Origin: an uncultured Clostridia bacterium
GTDB lineage: Bacteria > Bacillota > Clostridia > Christensenellales > Borkfalkiaceae
Reading direction: 5' to 3'
DNA: 5,664 nt
NCBI GenBank assembly: GCA_934249265.1
Contig: CAKQKQ010000102.1
Span: 1 to 5,664 of the forward strand
Made by a program: the position numbers and the translations under genes. The notes beneath the pieces are model-generated. The model was not told the origin of the DNA. It did no database searches and saw only the letters and a program-made list of their open reading frames with translations. Shown here in pieces: positions 5,355 to 5,664 of the stretch (the first letter of the stretch is position 1; the number at the start of each line of letters is the position of its first letter).

Positions 5355-5664
5355 ATGGCAAATTTAATAGTTTATTATTCGAGAAAAGGACAAAATTATT
5401 TTGGCGGAAGCATTAAAGACATTAAGGTCGGCAACACCGAAATCGTCGCAAAATTTATTCAAAACGCCGTCGGCGGCGATTTGTTTGAAATCGAAACGGT
5501 AAAGCCTTACAGCGAAGATTATTATAAATGCACAGAAGAAGCAAAACTCGAACTTTCGCAAAACGCCCGCCCTAAACTTGTAAAATATTTGGACGACTTA
5601 AATAAATACGACGTAATTTTCGTCGGCTACCCCAATTGGTGGGGAACGATGCCAATGGCTATGT
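5355..5664 (+). CDS. Flavodoxin family protein (3' end cut by window edge)
   Basis: The first 103 residues of a flavodoxin-fold protein, which would bind FMN in the cytoplasm and shuttle electrons or act as a small reductase. It begins MANLIVYYSRKGQNYFGG; the beta-strand plus YYSRKGQ is the FMN-phosphate loop, followed after a short insertion by KVGNTEIVAKFIQ (24-36). YDVIFVGYPNWWGTMPMAM (85-103) is the strand and loop carrying the Tyr/Trp residues that stack on the flavin. Such proteins (Flavodoxin_4-like) are usually about 160-180 residues, so roughly 60 or more are missing. AAAGGAGG (5339-5346) is a near-perfect ribosome site eight bases before the ATG, predicting strong translation. It has its own promoter downstream of a LysR gene; LysR-flavodoxin neighbours are common in anaerobes, but control by this LysR is inferred. 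Confidence 0.92.
   Translation, partial: MANLIVYYSRKGQNYFGGSIKDIKVGNTEIVAKFIQNAVGGDLFEIETVKPYSEDYYKCTEEAKLELSQNARPKLVKYLDDLNKYDVIFVGYPNWWGTMPMAM

Overview
The window is low-GC bacterial DNA (roughly 38% by eye) with compact genes, clear sigma70/sigmaA-type promoters (three with a 17-bp and one with a 16-bp spacer that I could place) and purine-rich ribosome binding sites. Gene content and style (MATE pump, GyrI-like protein, GNAT, LysR regulator, small flavodoxin) suggest an anaerobic, possibly host-associated bacterium of the Clostridia/Firmicutes type. This is an inference only: nothing here fixes the phylum, and other AT-rich anaerobes are possible.

Layout. 1-1370 (minus) is a MATE-family multidrug/cation antiporter that runs off the left edge and lacks only its C-terminus. 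It is divergent from a GyrI-like small-molecule-binding protein (1614-2264, plus), and the 243-bp gap between them holds both promoters, an AT-rich inverted repeat and one copy of a promoter-linked repeat. Next is a fluoride (crcB-type) riboswitch with its own promoter and an intrinsic terminator as expression platform (2288-2416). It controls a 12-TM-class cation:proton antiporter carrying a DD motif (2436-3629). A GNAT acetyltransferase (start corrected to 3836) and a LysR-type regulator (4337-5218) follow as a probable two-gene operon closed by a strong intrinsic terminator. The window ends inside a flavodoxin gene (from 5355) with its own promoter. No gap exceeds 300 bases.

How the parts may work together. 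The antiporter is very probably switched on by fluoride, so it is a candidate fluoride-stress gene in place of the usual CrcB/Fluc or CLC-F exporters. Separately, the GyrI-like gene and the GNAT-LysR operon have promoters embedded in the same 43-bp element (39/43 identical, with an identical 26-bp core covering the -35 box). This suggests they are co-regulated, perhaps by the encoded LysR protein or by an unlinked factor. With the divergent MATE pump, the GyrI-like protein and GNAT could form a small xenobiotic-defence set (pump, hydrolase or binder, acetyltransferase, regulator), but that grouping is inference.
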